Source: Flavobacterium sp. ASW18X (GTDB lineage: Bacteria > Bacteroidota > Bacteroidia > Flavobacteriales > Flavobacteriaceae). Taken from it: 64,000 bases of DNA. Location: NCBI RefSeq assembly GCF_005144745.1, contig NZ_SWKK01000004.1, positions 434,001-498,000 on the forward strand, read 5' to 3'. Position numbers and translations under genes: made by a program. Shown in pieces: positions 45,801 through 54,071 of the stretch (within the stretch, counting starts at the first letter, position 1; each line of letters begins with the position of its first letter). The notes beneath the pieces were generated by a model. It had not been told where the DNA came from, did no database searches, and worked only from the letters and a program-made list of their open reading frames with translations.

Positions 45801-46640
45801 TTAATCTTCTGCTAAAAGACGAATGCCATCTTCTTCCAAAACTATTAAACGCTTTTTATATAAAATTCCCACTCCCTTTTTAAAAGCTTTTTTACTAAGC
45901 TCCAACTCCCTTTTTATTTCATCTGGAGAAGATTTATCATGCAGTGGCAAAAAACCGTGTCCTTGCTTTAATTTAGATAATATGGTATCTGCAGCAGCAT
46001 CTAAAAGCTGAACCCCAGTCGGTTGCAAACTCACATCTACCTTTTGATCCTCTCTTATTTGTTTTATATAGCCTGTTAGGCGGTCACCTACGGCAATTTG
46101 TTTAAAGACTTCATTTGCAAATATTAAACCTTGGTGTTTATCATTTATGGCTACAGACCAGCCTAATTCTGTTTTTTTATAAACCAAAATAGCTACTTCT
46201 TGCCCTATTTCTAGATTCATTTCAGCATTGTCTAAGAACCTATCAATTTTAGTACTACCTACCAGACGAAAGCTTTTTTCGTCCATAAAACAATGTACTA
46301 TGTACTTTTTACCTTCCTCAACCTTGGTTTGTTGCTCTCTATAAGGGATTAATAATTGTTTTTCTAAACCCCAATCTGCAAATGCTCCAATATTATTTAT
46401 TTCTACTACCTCTAATAAAGAAAAATCGCCACGCTTTATATAAGGATTTAAGGTTGTTGCAATGGGCCGTTCCATATGGTCTAAATAACAAAAAACGTTA
46501 AGCATTTGCCCTTGTTCTATGTTTTCTGGCACATATTTATTGGGCAACAGAATTTCTGTACCCTCTTCATCACCTAAAAAAATACCCACACTGGTACTTC
46601 TTAAAACCTCTAATGTATTGTAATCACCTATTTTTATCAT
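45801..46640 (-). CDS. S1-like RNA-binding protein, CvfB family
   Basis: 279 residues from the ATG at 46640. A longer reading would start within a terminator hairpin. It contains repeated S1-like beta-barrel units (NTLEVLRSTSVGIFLGDEEG, SLLEVVEINNIGAFADWGLE, VDVSLQPTGVQL) and a C-terminal winged-helix-like part (KSSPDEIKRELELSKKAFKK), as in CvfB/YitL proteins. In staphylococci CvfB binds RNA and affects virulence gene expression. It lies between menD/DUF2853 and the menA group on the same strand. Confidence 0.88.
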   Translation of the reverse strand: MIKIGDYNTLEVLRSTSVGIFLGDEEGTEILLPNKYVPENIEQGQMLNVFCYLDHMERPIATTLNPYIKRGDFSLLEVVEINNIGAFADWGLEKQLLIPYREQQTKVEEGKKYIVHCFMDEKSFRLVGSTKIDRFLDNAEMNLEIGQEVAILVYKKTELGWSVAINDKHQGLIFANEVFKQIAVGDRLTGYIKQIREDQKVDVSLQPTGVQLLDAAADTILSKLKQGHGFLPLHDKSSPDEIKRELELSKKAFKKGVGILYKKRLIVLEEDGIRLLAED

Positions 46641-46653
46641 ATTTCTAAAAAAA

Positions 46654-46675
46654 AACCGTGCCCTTGGGCACGGTT
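46654..46675 (-). terminator. Intrinsic terminator of the DUF2853 gene
   Basis: 10-base stem (AACCGTGCCC / GGGCACGGTT) with a minimal loop; on the minus strand a run of nine T follows. Confidence 0.82.
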
Positions 46676-46697
46676 CCAAAATTATGTAAAGTCTTTC

Positions 46698-47039
46698 TTA
46701 GTTGTAGATAGACTCTTTACCAAAATGCTTTGCTAATTGATAATATACTACAGCTCTGTGTTTGCTCTTTACAGATTTACCATATTTTTCTATCACTGAG
46801 TGGATTGCATCCATCAGTTCTGGGCTATCTGCAAGACCTAATTTTTTCATTAAAAAGTTCTTCTTTACCGTCTCTAGCTCCTTATCATCACTACCAGAAA
46901 CTTTAGAGGCGTCATTATTATAGATAGCTGGTCCTAAACCTATTGCAACTTTAGTTAATAAGTCCATATCTGGAGTTTCTCCAAATTTCTCCTTAATGTC
47001 TGCAGCGTACTTTTCTATTAATTCGTCTCTTTTACTCAT
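46698..47039 (-). CDS. DUF2853 family protein
   Basis: 113 residues from the ATG at 47039 (a TTG reading would run into menD). All-helical small protein: SKRDELIEKYAADIKEKFGE, then MDLLTKVAIGLGPAIYNNDA and VVYYQLAKHFGKESIYN. This matches the DUF2853 family of Bacteroidota and proteobacteria, function unknown. The start lies 35 bases downstream of the end of menD. Confidence 0.8.
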   Translation of the reverse strand: MSKRDELIEKYAADIKEKFGETPDMDLLTKVAIGLGPAIYNNDASKVSGSDDKELETVKKNFLMKKLGLADSPELMDAIHSVIEKYGKSVKSKHRAVVYYQLAKHFGKESIYN

Positions 47040-47073
47040 GATTGTTAGTGTTTTTAAATGTTTATCAATGCTT

Positions 47074-48810
47074 CTAAGATATGAAATCAAAATAATCAAG
47101 CAAAATTTTGTTGTTTTCTTCTGTAGGTGTGAAAATTTCTAACAATGCGGGTGAATTTTCCCAATCTAAAAACGAATCTATGTTATTCAACAAGGTTGTT
47201 TCATCTGCAGCACTAAAATATTCCAAACCATAATGTGCGCATAGATGCGTTGCCGCGTACTTATGTTGTGTTTCAAAATAAGTGGAAAATGTTTCAGAAC
47301 CATCAAACCCTGGTAAAATTCTAAAAATACCGCCACCACCATTATTGATTACTATTACCTTAAAATCCTTCCTTAGATAATGATTCCAAAATGCATTACT
47401 ATCATATAAAAAACTTAAGTCTCCAGTAATAAGTAGCGTTGGTTTTTGGGCAAATACTGCGGCACCAACTGCAGTGCTAGAACTACCATCTATACCACTT
47501 GTTCCTCTATTGCAATAGACCTCTAAATCCTTATGTACTGGAAAAAGCTGTGCATACCGTACTGTAGAACTATTAGATAAATGCACCTGTTTTGGACTGT
47601 TTAGATGTGAAAAAATGATACTGAAAGCTTTAAAATCTGAAAACGGGATTTTTTTTAGATAAGTGGTTCTTTTTTGTTGATATGCTTGCCTTTTAAGAGA
47701 CCAAAATGGGTAATATTCACTTGTTGAGTACTTTGTATTAGATATCAATTGATTCAATAAACTATTAACATTCCCTTTTAAATGCCTAGTTAAGCAAAAA
47801 AAAGTATCATTAGCCTTTACACCGCCCAGATGCCAATGTTTTTTAGGTTGATATTCTCTTAAAAAAGCTTTGATTTTTTTTGAAACGACCAGCCCGCCAA
47901 AAGTGATAAGGATATCTGGTTGAAGCATTTCAGAAAGTTCAGTTCTATTACTTGATTTTTCAATTGGAAATAAAATGCTATCAATACTGTAAAAACAATT
48001 TGGATGATGCAGGTTACTCGTGGTTTCCGTAAATATGACCACAGAAGGGTCTTTTGCCAATTTATCTATCCATTCCTGTTCCACGGCATTAGGAGCATTT
48101 ACCCCTACCAACACCATCTTTTTTTGACTTTTGGACCAATATGCTACATCGTCTTTAGAAAAAACTTCTGTCTCCGGAGGCTTAACTAATGATATTGATG
48201 GCACATCCTTAGTTTCTAGGGTTGTAATTCCGTATAAAGGTTCTTCAAAAGGAATATTTATATGTACAGGTAGTTTTTGTTTAAACAGCACAGAAAAAGC
48301 CTTTGCCGTTTCTTGTCTGTTATAATCCTCTACTTGCTCTTGTGTTTGTTGTAAATAGTTAGGTGCATATCTTTGCAATCGGTCTGTAGCATGGTCTACG
48401 TCTATTTTTAGATTTGCAGAGTACCCAATATGTCTATGAAAAACGTGGTCTTGTCTAATGGTTTGACCATCCCCTACGTCAATTTTATATGGAGGCCTAT
48501 CCGCAGTCAACGCTAGAATAGGAACTTCACTATAAAAAGCTTCTGCTATTGCAGGATAGTAATTTAATAAAGCACTGCCAGAGGTACAAAGAATAGCCAC
48601 AGGTTTAACTAATTGCTGCGCCATCCCTAAGGCAAAAAATGCTGCACTACGTTCATCTACAATACTAAAACAGGTAAAATAATTGTCTTTGGTAAAGCTA
48701 ATAGTAAGCGGAGCGTTCCTTGAACCTGGAGAAATAACAATATGTTCTATTCCGTAAAACTTACAAGCTTTTACTAAGGCTTGTGCGGAAGGGATGTTAG
48801 ATATTTTCAT
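47074..48810 (-). CDS. menD: 2-Succinyl-5-enolpyruvyl-6-hydroxy-3-cyclohexene-1-carboxylate synthase
   Basis: A 578-residue ThDP-dependent enzyme that joins 2-oxoglutarate and isochorismate in the first committed step to menaquinone. Seen: VISPGSRNAPLTISF, SIVDERSAAFFALGMA (catalytic Glu region), LCTSGSALLNYYPAIAEA, and the ThDP motif GDLSFLYDSNAFWNHYL ending in NNGGGGIFRILPG. I start at the ATG at 48810; the next upstream in-frame codon is TTG and lies inside a probable promoter element. It follows menF on the same strand with a 45-base gap. Confidence 0.94.
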   Translation of the reverse strand: MKISNIPSAQALVKACKFYGIEHIVISPGSRNAPLTISFTKDNYFTCFSIVDERSAAFFALGMAQQLVKPVAILCTSGSALLNYYPAIAEAFYSEVPILALTADRPPYKIDVGDGQTIRQDHVFHRHIGYSANLKIDVDHATDRLQRYAPNYLQQTQEQVEDYNRQETAKAFSVLFKQKLPVHINIPFEEPLYGITTLETKDVPSISLVKPPETEVFSKDDVAYWSKSQKKMVLVGVNAPNAVEQEWIDKLAKDPSVVIFTETTSNLHHPNCFYSIDSILFPIEKSSNRTELSEMLQPDILITFGGLVVSKKIKAFLREYQPKKHWHLGGVKANDTFFCLTRHLKGNVNSLLNQLISNTKYSTSEYYPFWSLKRQAYQQKRTTYLKKIPFSDFKAFSIIFSHLNSPKQVHLSNSSTVRYAQLFPVHKDLEVYCNRGTSGIDGSSSTAVGAAVFAQKPTLLITGDLSFLYDSNAFWNHYLRKDFKVIVINNGGGGIFRILPGFDGSETFSTYFETQHKYAATHLCAHYGLEYFSAADETTLLNNIDSFLDWENSPALLEIFTPTEENNKILLDYFDFIS

Positions 48811-48816
48811 GCCATA

Positions 48817-48824
48817 CAAAAATA
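48817..48824 (-). promoter_or_regulatory. Candidate -7 element for menD
   Basis: Minus-strand TATTTTTG matches TAnnTTTG, only six bases before the ATG, so the transcript would be nearly leaderless. No -33 TTG at good spacing. Confidence 0.4.
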
Positions 48825-48854
48825 CAACCTACTTACTGCTTTTACTAGTAGTTT

Positions 48855-49889
48855 TTAGGAAAGTAATGCCCCCATTGTTTTGGACTTTGCCTGTGTTTCT
48901 TCCCATTCATTTTCTGGTATAGAGTCTTTAGTAATACCACCACCAACATAAATAGTAGCATCCGTTGCAGACAGCTGCATACAACGTAAATTCACAAAAA
49001 TTTCTGTTTCTCCATGCAAAGAATTTACTGGACCTAAATAACCCGTATAGTAGGTTCTAGAATAGCCTTCATTTTGTAAAATGTATTTTTTAGCATCCAT
49101 TTTTGGAATGCCGCAAACCGCAGGTGTAGGATGCAGGTCTTGCACCACTTGTAAAAGAGATTGGGAGGTTAGCAATTGCCCTTCTATATTGGTTTTTAAA
49201 TGCCATAAGTTCCCTGCTTTTACGGACTGCACTTTAGAAACAGAAACAGATTTTGAAAAAGGTTTTAATGCGGCTATAATGTAATCTGTAACCATTTGCT
49301 GTTCTTCCAGTTCCTTTTGCCCCCAATTTGGCAGAGAAGAATTCTCCGCAACCCATGTGCCTGCTAAAGAAGCTGTTTTTATGGTATTGCCCTTTAACTT
49401 ACATAAACGCTCTGGGGTGGCCCCTAACCAAGTGCCAACTCTCGGGTGATAAAACAAATAACAAAAAGCATTAGTATAGCTGTCTAAACAAGATTTATAG
49501 TGTGTTGTTGCATCTTTATTTAGCTGTGCTTGTATGGATCTAGATAAAACTATTTTTTGGTAGCCTCCCCCTTTAATTGCTGTTACCGCTTTTTTAATTC
49601 GATTGAGATAAGAGGTCTTATCGGATTCTAGAAAATCTGTCGTTGTGTTGCTTCGCTTTGGTTCTTCTATTTTATATTCAAAACTTAAAGTAGCATCTTT
49701 AGTTAAGAAAATAGTAGGTAATTCGGTAGTATCAAAGGGAGCAAAAACAAAGCCTTCTTTATCAAAATCTTTTAAAATGTTTAAGGCTGTATCTTTTTGT
49801 TGATATACCTTAACTAAATTAGAGTTTGGCATTCTAAAACAAACAAAAGGCAATCCTTGAGCTGCAATTTCTTTTAATTGTGACCACAT
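48855..49889 (-). CDS. menF: Isochorismate synthase (chorismate-binding family)
   Basis: 344 residues from the ATG at 49889, two bases after menI's stop; an ATG 39 bases upstream is possible but overlaps menI. The chorismate-binding domain is seen in GYQKIVLSRSIQAQL, GTWLGATPERLCKLKG, TASLAGTW, HPTPAVCGIPK and YTGYLGPV, with FVNLRCMQL and YVGGGIT near the C-terminus. It converts chorismate to isochorismate, feeding MenD. As part of the men cluster it is menF and not entC. Confidence 0.9.
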   Translation of the reverse strand: MWSQLKEIAAQGLPFVCFRMPNSNLVKVYQQKDTALNILKDFDKEGFVFAPFDTTELPTIFLTKDATLSFEYKIEEPKRSNTTTDFLESDKTSYLNRIKKAVTAIKGGGYQKIVLSRSIQAQLNKDATTHYKSCLDSYTNAFCYLFYHPRVGTWLGATPERLCKLKGNTIKTASLAGTWVAENSSLPNWGQKELEEQQMVTDYIIAALKPFSKSVSVSKVQSVKAGNLWHLKTNIEGQLLTSQSLLQVVQDLHPTPAVCGIPKMDAKKYILQNEGYSRTYYTGYLGPVNSLHGETEIFVNLRCMQLSATDATIYVGGGITKDSIPENEWEETQAKSKTMGALLS

Positions 49890-49891
49890 AG

Positions 49892-50314
49892 TTACTGCTT
49901 TGGCAAGGCTATGGTAGTTAATTTGCATAAGGATACTAAGTCCCCTGCTTCATTAGTCACTTTAATTTCCCATAGTTGGGTAGTACGTCCTTTATGAATT
50001 ATGGATGCTTTGGCATATACAAAACCATCCTTTACACTTTTAACATGATTTGCGTTTATTTCTAAACCCCTAATCATGTATTTATTTTGGTCCATAAAAA
50101 TATATGTAGCAGCACTACCAACACTTTCTGCCAGTGCTACCGTTGCTCCACCGTGCAACACTCCATCTGGCTGATACACTTTAGATGTTACTGGCATTTT
50201 TGCCAACAAAAAATTCTCACCAACATCTATAAAAGAAATATCTAAAGTCTCCATAAGGGTGTTTTTACAAACCTCATTACAAACTTTAAGTATTTTTTCT
50301 TTATGCGTTTCCAT
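49892..50314 (-). CDS. menI: PaaI/MenI-like hotdog thioesterase (probable DHNA-CoA hydrolase)
   Basis: A 140-residue hotdog-fold thioesterase. The active-site helix is GVLHGGATVALAESVGSAA (HGG plus Glu), as in YbgC/PaaI-like DHNA-CoA thioesterases. It is the first gene of the menF-menD group, which makes hydrolysis of DHNA-CoA to DHNA the most likely role; phenylacetyl-CoA or other thioesters remain possible. It has a promoter-like TTG-N19-TAATTTTA just upstream. Confidence 0.82.
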   Translation of the reverse strand: METHKEKILKVCNEVCKNTLMETLDISFIDVGENFLLAKMPVTSKVYQPDGVLHGGATVALAESVGSAATYIFMDQNKYMIRGLEINANHVKSVKDGFVYAKASIIHKGRTTQLWEIKVTNEAGDLVSLCKLTTIALPKQ

Positions 50315-50326
50315 AGGTATTTTTTG

Positions 50327-50356
50327 TAAAATTACGGATTAAGAAGACAAACCCAA
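50327..50356 (-). promoter_or_regulatory. Promoter candidate for the menI-menF-menD group
   Basis: Minus-strand TTG (50354-50356), 19 bases, then TAATTTTA (50327-50334), one base off TAnnTTTG, 12 bases before the ATG of menI. Confidence 0.5.
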
Positions 50357-50357
50357 G

Positions 50358-50365
50358 TACCTTTG
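50358..50365 (+). promoter_or_regulatory. Candidate -7 element for the alpha/beta hydrolase gene
   Basis: TACCTTTG matches TAnnTTTG, six bases before the ATG at 50372, predicting a leader of only a few bases. It interlocks with the -33 of the opposite promoter. Confidence 0.45.
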
Positions 50366-50371
50366 CGTACT

Positions 50372-51010
50372 ATGAGCACAGAAACTAGATTAGTTACCTA
50401 CCAACACAGCAATCATTACCAAACCTTAAATGCTTACACTACCAAAACTAAGAACAGTTGGCTTGTTTTACATGGCATAGGGTATTTAAGTCGCTATTTT
50501 CTAAGACATTTTAATGGCTTAGAACAAGGGCAAAATTATATAGTTTGCCCAGAAGCACCTTCTAAATACTATTTAAAGGATGATTACAAATATGTAGGCG
50601 CAAGTTGGCTTACCAAAGAATACACAGATAGAGAAATGCAAAATGTAAATAGCTACCTTAATGCGGTTTGGGATAAGGAGAAGGCTAAATTTATATCTGG
50701 CAGTGTGTTTTTAGGTTTTTCTCAAGGAGTATCTGTATTACTCCGGTGGATGTCTAAGAACAAACTTGAACCCCAACATCTTTTTTTGATTGCAGGAAGT
50801 ATACCACAAGAATTAAAACCTGAAGATTTTAATTATTTAAAAAACACTAAAGTAACAATGATTTATGGCGATGAAGACCAATACATTACTTCCAAAAGAG
50901 CGGTGTTAGAAAAGGAAAAACTCTACAAATTATTTGGAAATACTAGTACGATTAAAATGTTCCAGGGCGGACATAAAATGCCCGAAAATCTCTTACCGAG
51001 CTTAATTTAA
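50372..51010 (+). CDS. Alpha/beta hydrolase
   Basis: 212 residues from the ATG at 50372; the in-frame TTG nine bases upstream falls within a probable promoter. Nucleophile elbow VFLGFSQGVSVLLRW (GxSxG), oxyanion region LHGIGYLSRYFLRHF, acid candidate MIYGDEDQYIT and the histidine in FQGGHKMP. The size and elbow recall carboxylesterases/phospholipases of the YpfH type. It is divergent from menI, and MenH (a GxSxG hydrolase of similar size) is otherwise missing here, so a MenH role is possible but unproven. Confidence 0.8.
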   Translation: MSTETRLVTYQHSNHYQTLNAYTTKTKNSWLVLHGIGYLSRYFLRHFNGLEQGQNYIVCPEAPSKYYLKDDYKYVGASWLTKEYTDREMQNVNSYLNAVWDKEKAKFISGSVFLGFSQGVSVLLRWMSKNKLEPQHLFLIAGSIPQELKPEDFNYLKNTKVTMIYGDEDQYITSKRAVLEKEKLYKLFGNTSTIKMFQGGHKMPENLLPSLI

Positions 51011-51933
51011 TCTACCTGTTTTTCTATTACTTCTGGGTAATAGGTTATTTTTCGGGTAGTATAATCATTGCCTGGTGTACAAATCTTTTTTACCCAGTTT
51101 TTGGGCGTGTTATTATCAAACTGAAAAATATATTCTTTTTTAGATGTAACGTTCCCTGCAATAATGACCTCTTTTTGAAGCACATCTTCTTTGTCATAGA
51201 CAAAAGTGTGTTTTTCAATAGGTTTAAATTGTTGTTCTTTACCGTCAAATTTAAAAAGTTGGTGAGCTAATAAATTCCCTTTAGGCCCATAAACTTTTTC
51301 ATTTGCTTCCATAGGTTCACCATCAACAAAATTTTTAGATAATACAATTTTATGTTTGGTTGTAGGACTCACTTTTTTATAAGAAGTTCTTATGGAGTTT
51401 TGTAACACGCCATTTTCTATATACGTAATAGTTTCTTCGTCTTTAAAAGTGGTATATTCTACCACAGTTTCATCCACAGCATTTTGATGAGACGAAATAA
51501 TTTTAACCAACCTACCTTCCTTATTGTACCGGTATTCCTGAGCTTCAAAAAATTCTTTATCGTAAGAAATAACTTGTTCTACAATTTTTTTTGTTTCTGT
51601 AGTGTCTATAGAATAGATATAAGCCATAGAAGAACTCTGATCCAATGTGTTATCCTTATAACTCTCTAAACGTATTTCTTTTAGAAAACCCTCCTTAAAA
51701 CGGTAATAGGTAATATCCTTATCTTGTTCACTGTAAGAAGTAGTAGACTTTACCAACTGACCATCAACATCAAAATCCAAAATTTCGCTACCGTAATCAG
51801 TAATAATTTGGCAAGATTTAACCTTACCCTTAAGCTCAAAATCTTGGGTAGAAAAAGTTTTAATTTCTTGTGCACCTACACTAAAAATCAAAAGAGTAAA
51901 AAATAATAGAGTTGCTTGGTAGTTTTTTATCAT
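51007..51933 (-). CDS. Secreted protein with RHS/YD-like short repeats
   Basis: 308 residues: signal peptide (LLFFTLLIFSVGAQ), then beta-rich sequence with repeated units of the form (Y/F)(D/N)xxGxLxK, such as FDVDGQLVKSTTSY, YNKEGRLVKIISSH and YGPKGNLLAHQLF. No named family recognised. Such units occur in RHS-like and MORN-like secreted proteins of Bacteroidota. Its stop codon shares the palindrome TTAA with the convergent hydrolase. Confidence 0.65.
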   Translation of the reverse strand: MIKNYQATLLFFTLLIFSVGAQEIKTFSTQDFELKGKVKSCQIITDYGSEILDFDVDGQLVKSTTSYSEQDKDITYYRFKEGFLKEIRLESYKDNTLDQSSSMAYIYSIDTTETKKIVEQVISYDKEFFEAQEYRYNKEGRLVKIISSHQNAVDETVVEYTTFKDEETITYIENGVLQNSIRTSYKKVSPTTKHKIVLSKNFVDGEPMEANEKVYGPKGNLLAHQLFKFDGKEQQFKPIEKHTFVYDKEDVLQKEVIIAGNVTSKKEYIFQFDNNTPKNWVKKICTPGNDYTTRKITYYPEVIEKQVD

Positions 51934-52089
51934 AGTTCAAAATTACAAGCAAAATTGGCATTTAAAAACATTTAGCACAGAAAGTAATCGTTATATTTTT
52001 ATCCTGATACAAAACCAATTTTGATGATTTTTTGTGGATGTAAATCATTTACATTTAGCTATTTTAGCACAAATTAGGATAATTTGAAT

Positions 52090-53643
52090 ATGAAAAGAAC
52101 ATTATTTGGACTTGCTATTTTACTTGTTAGTTGTAATTCTTCACAACCTACCGTAAGTGAAAATAGCACTGAAACTAAAGCATTAGACCCTGTACCGTAT
52201 GCAAATACTATTACGGAACAAGATTTAAAAACCCATTTATACACCTATGCCTCTGATGAATTTGAAGGTAGGGAAACTGGAACTCCAGGCCAGAAAAAAG
52301 CGATAGCCTATTTAAAAGCAGCTTATGAAGAATTAGGTATTCCTGCAGCAAAAAAAGATGGCGATTATTTTCAGAAGGTACCCTTAGCAGTAAGCAAAGT
52401 TCCAGAAGGAAGCATCACTATAGAAGGCAAAACATATAACATAAGCGCAGACTTTGTAACCATGGCAAAAGCAATTTACAATAGTGATGAAATTGTCTAC
52501 GCTGGTTATGGCATACAAACCGAGAATTATTCTGATTACAATGGTTTAGACGTTACAGGTAAACTGGTACTCGTTAAAAGTGGTGAACCAAAAAACTCAG
52601 AAGGCAATTATATTATAAGTGGTAATCAAGAAACATCTACTTGGAGTAACATGTCTGAGTCTATAGGTTTACGTTCTAAGGCAGCATTTGACAATGGTGC
52701 TGTAGGCCTGTTATATTATGACCCAGTAAATTATCCGCGATTTAAGCAATATTACACTTACATGAAAACTAATAATAGCGGTAAGATGGAACTAAAAGCA
52801 GCCGTGAAAGAATACTTTCTTGTATTGCTTAATGACGACATGGTAAAGGCTATTCTTCCTAATATTGGAACAATAGACCAAACTCAGACTATTAAAAAAT
52901 CCATTACCCTAGATATAAAAAGTACAGACGATACTATTGATTCTGAAAATGTAGTGGCTATACTTAAGGGTAGAACAAAACCAAATGAATATGTAGTGCT
53001 TTCCTCTCATTTAGATCACATTGGGGTTTCTGCAGATGGTCAGATTAATAATGGTGCAGACGATGATGGCTCTGGTTCTGTGGCACTTTTAGAACTGGCA
53101 CAAGCATTTAAAAAAGCTAAAGACGAAGGTCATGGTCCAGAACGCTCCATTGTTTTTTTGCATGTTACAGGGGAAGAAAAAGGCCTTCTTGGTTCCAAAT
53201 ATTACACAGATTTCGACCCAATTTTTCCATTAAATCAAACTGTGGTAGATTTAAATATTGATATGATTGGCCGTATAGACCCAAAACGAGAAGGGAACAG
53301 AAATTACATTTACCTTATTGGTTCTGATAAATTAAGTACTGAATTGCACGAATTATCAGAAAACATCAATGAAAAGTACATGCAAATTGAATTAGATTAC
53401 ACCTATAACGATGAGAATGACCCTAATCGTTTTTATTATAGAAGTGACCATTACAATTTTGCTAAAAATAATATCCCAATTATTTTTTATTTTAATGGTA
53501 CCCATGAAGATTACCATAAACCAGGAGATACCCCAGATAAGATAAATTACGATTTGTTAAGAAATAGAACGCAATTGGTTTTTTATACTGCTTGGGAAAT
53601 TGCTAATAAACCTAATAGGTTAGTAGTAGATAAAGCAGAATAA
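52090..53643 (+). CDS. M28 family metallopeptidase lipoprotein with PA insertion
   Basis: 517 residues from the ATG at 52090 (an in-frame TTG lies six bases upstream). Lipoprotein signal ending LLVSCNSS. A PA-like domain covers about 100-270 (YAGYGIQTENYSDYNGLDVT). The M28 catalytic core has SSHLDHIGVS, NGADDDGSGSVALLELA, the catalytic Glu in TGEEKGLLGSKYY, NIDMIGRID and YRSDHYNF with HEDYHKPGDT, giving all expected zinc ligands. Likely an outer-membrane-anchored aminopeptidase. A hairpin follows its stop. Confidence 0.92.
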   Translation: MKRTLFGLAILLVSCNSSQPTVSENSTETKALDPVPYANTITEQDLKTHLYTYASDEFEGRETGTPGQKKAIAYLKAAYEELGIPAAKKDGDYFQKVPLAVSKVPEGSITIEGKTYNISADFVTMAKAIYNSDEIVYAGYGIQTENYSDYNGLDVTGKLVLVKSGEPKNSEGNYIISGNQETSTWSNMSESIGLRSKAAFDNGAVGLLYYDPVNYPRFKQYYTYMKTNNSGKMELKAAVKEYFLVLLNDDMVKAILPNIGTIDQTQTIKKSITLDIKSTDDTIDSENVVAILKGRTKPNEYVVLSSHLDHIGVSADGQINNGADDDGSGSVALLELAQAFKKAKDEGHGPERSIVFLHVTGEEKGLLGSKYYTDFDPIFPLNQTVVDLNIDMIGRIDPKREGNRNYIYLIGSDKLSTELHELSENINEKYMQIELDYTYNDENDPNRFYYRSDHYNFAKNNIPIIFYFNGTHEDYHKPGDTPDKINYDLLRNRTQLVFYTAWEIANKPNRLVVDKAE

Positions 53644-53662
53644 CCAAGAAAACTCAAATACT

Positions 53663-53692
53663 AAATAAGCCCACTCTGCAGTGGGCTTATTT
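53663..53692 (+). terminator. Hairpin terminator after the M28 peptidase
   Basis: A 13-base stem (AAATAAGCCCACT / AGTGGGCTTATTT) with a CTGC loop, with only a weak T run. Confidence 0.7.
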
Positions 53693-53716
53693 GGTTTCAA
53701 AAGTTGATATAAATTA

Positions 53717-53747
53717 AAAAATCCTGACAACAATTGTCAGGATTTTT
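53717..53747 (-). terminator. Terminator of tRNA-His
   Basis: A perfect 14-base stem (AAAAATCCTGACAA / TTGTCAGGATTTTT) with a three-base loop, 12 bases after the tRNA on the minus strand. Confidence 0.8.
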
Positions 53748-53758
53748 GTTTCACCAAG

Positions 53759-53833
53759 GGTGGAAGACCGGGTTCGAACCGGCGACCTCCGGAACCACAA
53801 TCCGGCGCTCTAACCAACTGAGCTACAACCACC
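53759..53833 (-). tRNA. tRNA-His (GTG anticodon)
   Basis: A cloverleaf is readable on the minus strand: D arm GCTC...GAGC, anticodon stem CCGGA/TCCGG with loop TTGTGGT (anticodon GTG), T arm with TTCGAAC, and an extra 5' G (G-1) opposite C73 as expected for tRNA-His. CCA is not encoded. The acceptor stem as read has two T-T oppositions at pairs 5-68 and 6-67. Confidence 0.93.
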
Positions 53834-53847
53834 ATTTAAAGCGGATG

Positions 53848-53855
53848 CAAAGGTA
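53848..53855 (-). promoter_or_regulatory. -7 element for tRNA-His
   Basis: Minus-strand TACCTTTG matches TAnnTTTG, 14 bases before the mature tRNA; a TTG at 53877-53879 gives a 21-base spacer. Confidence 0.55.
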
Positions 53856-54071
53856 ATTATTTTTTTTATTTTCTATCAAAAAAAAGAAAATATTTAAATC
53901 CAATAATTATAATGCATTAGTTTACAACTAATTAAATAACCATTTTATCCTGCCAACATTCTTAAGCAATTCTACCACATTTTAATTACTAAAAAATATG
54001 AGGTAAATACGCTGCATCAAATTAAAAAATAGTACTTTAAATCTTCTAAGACTAATTACAAACAGAACTGA

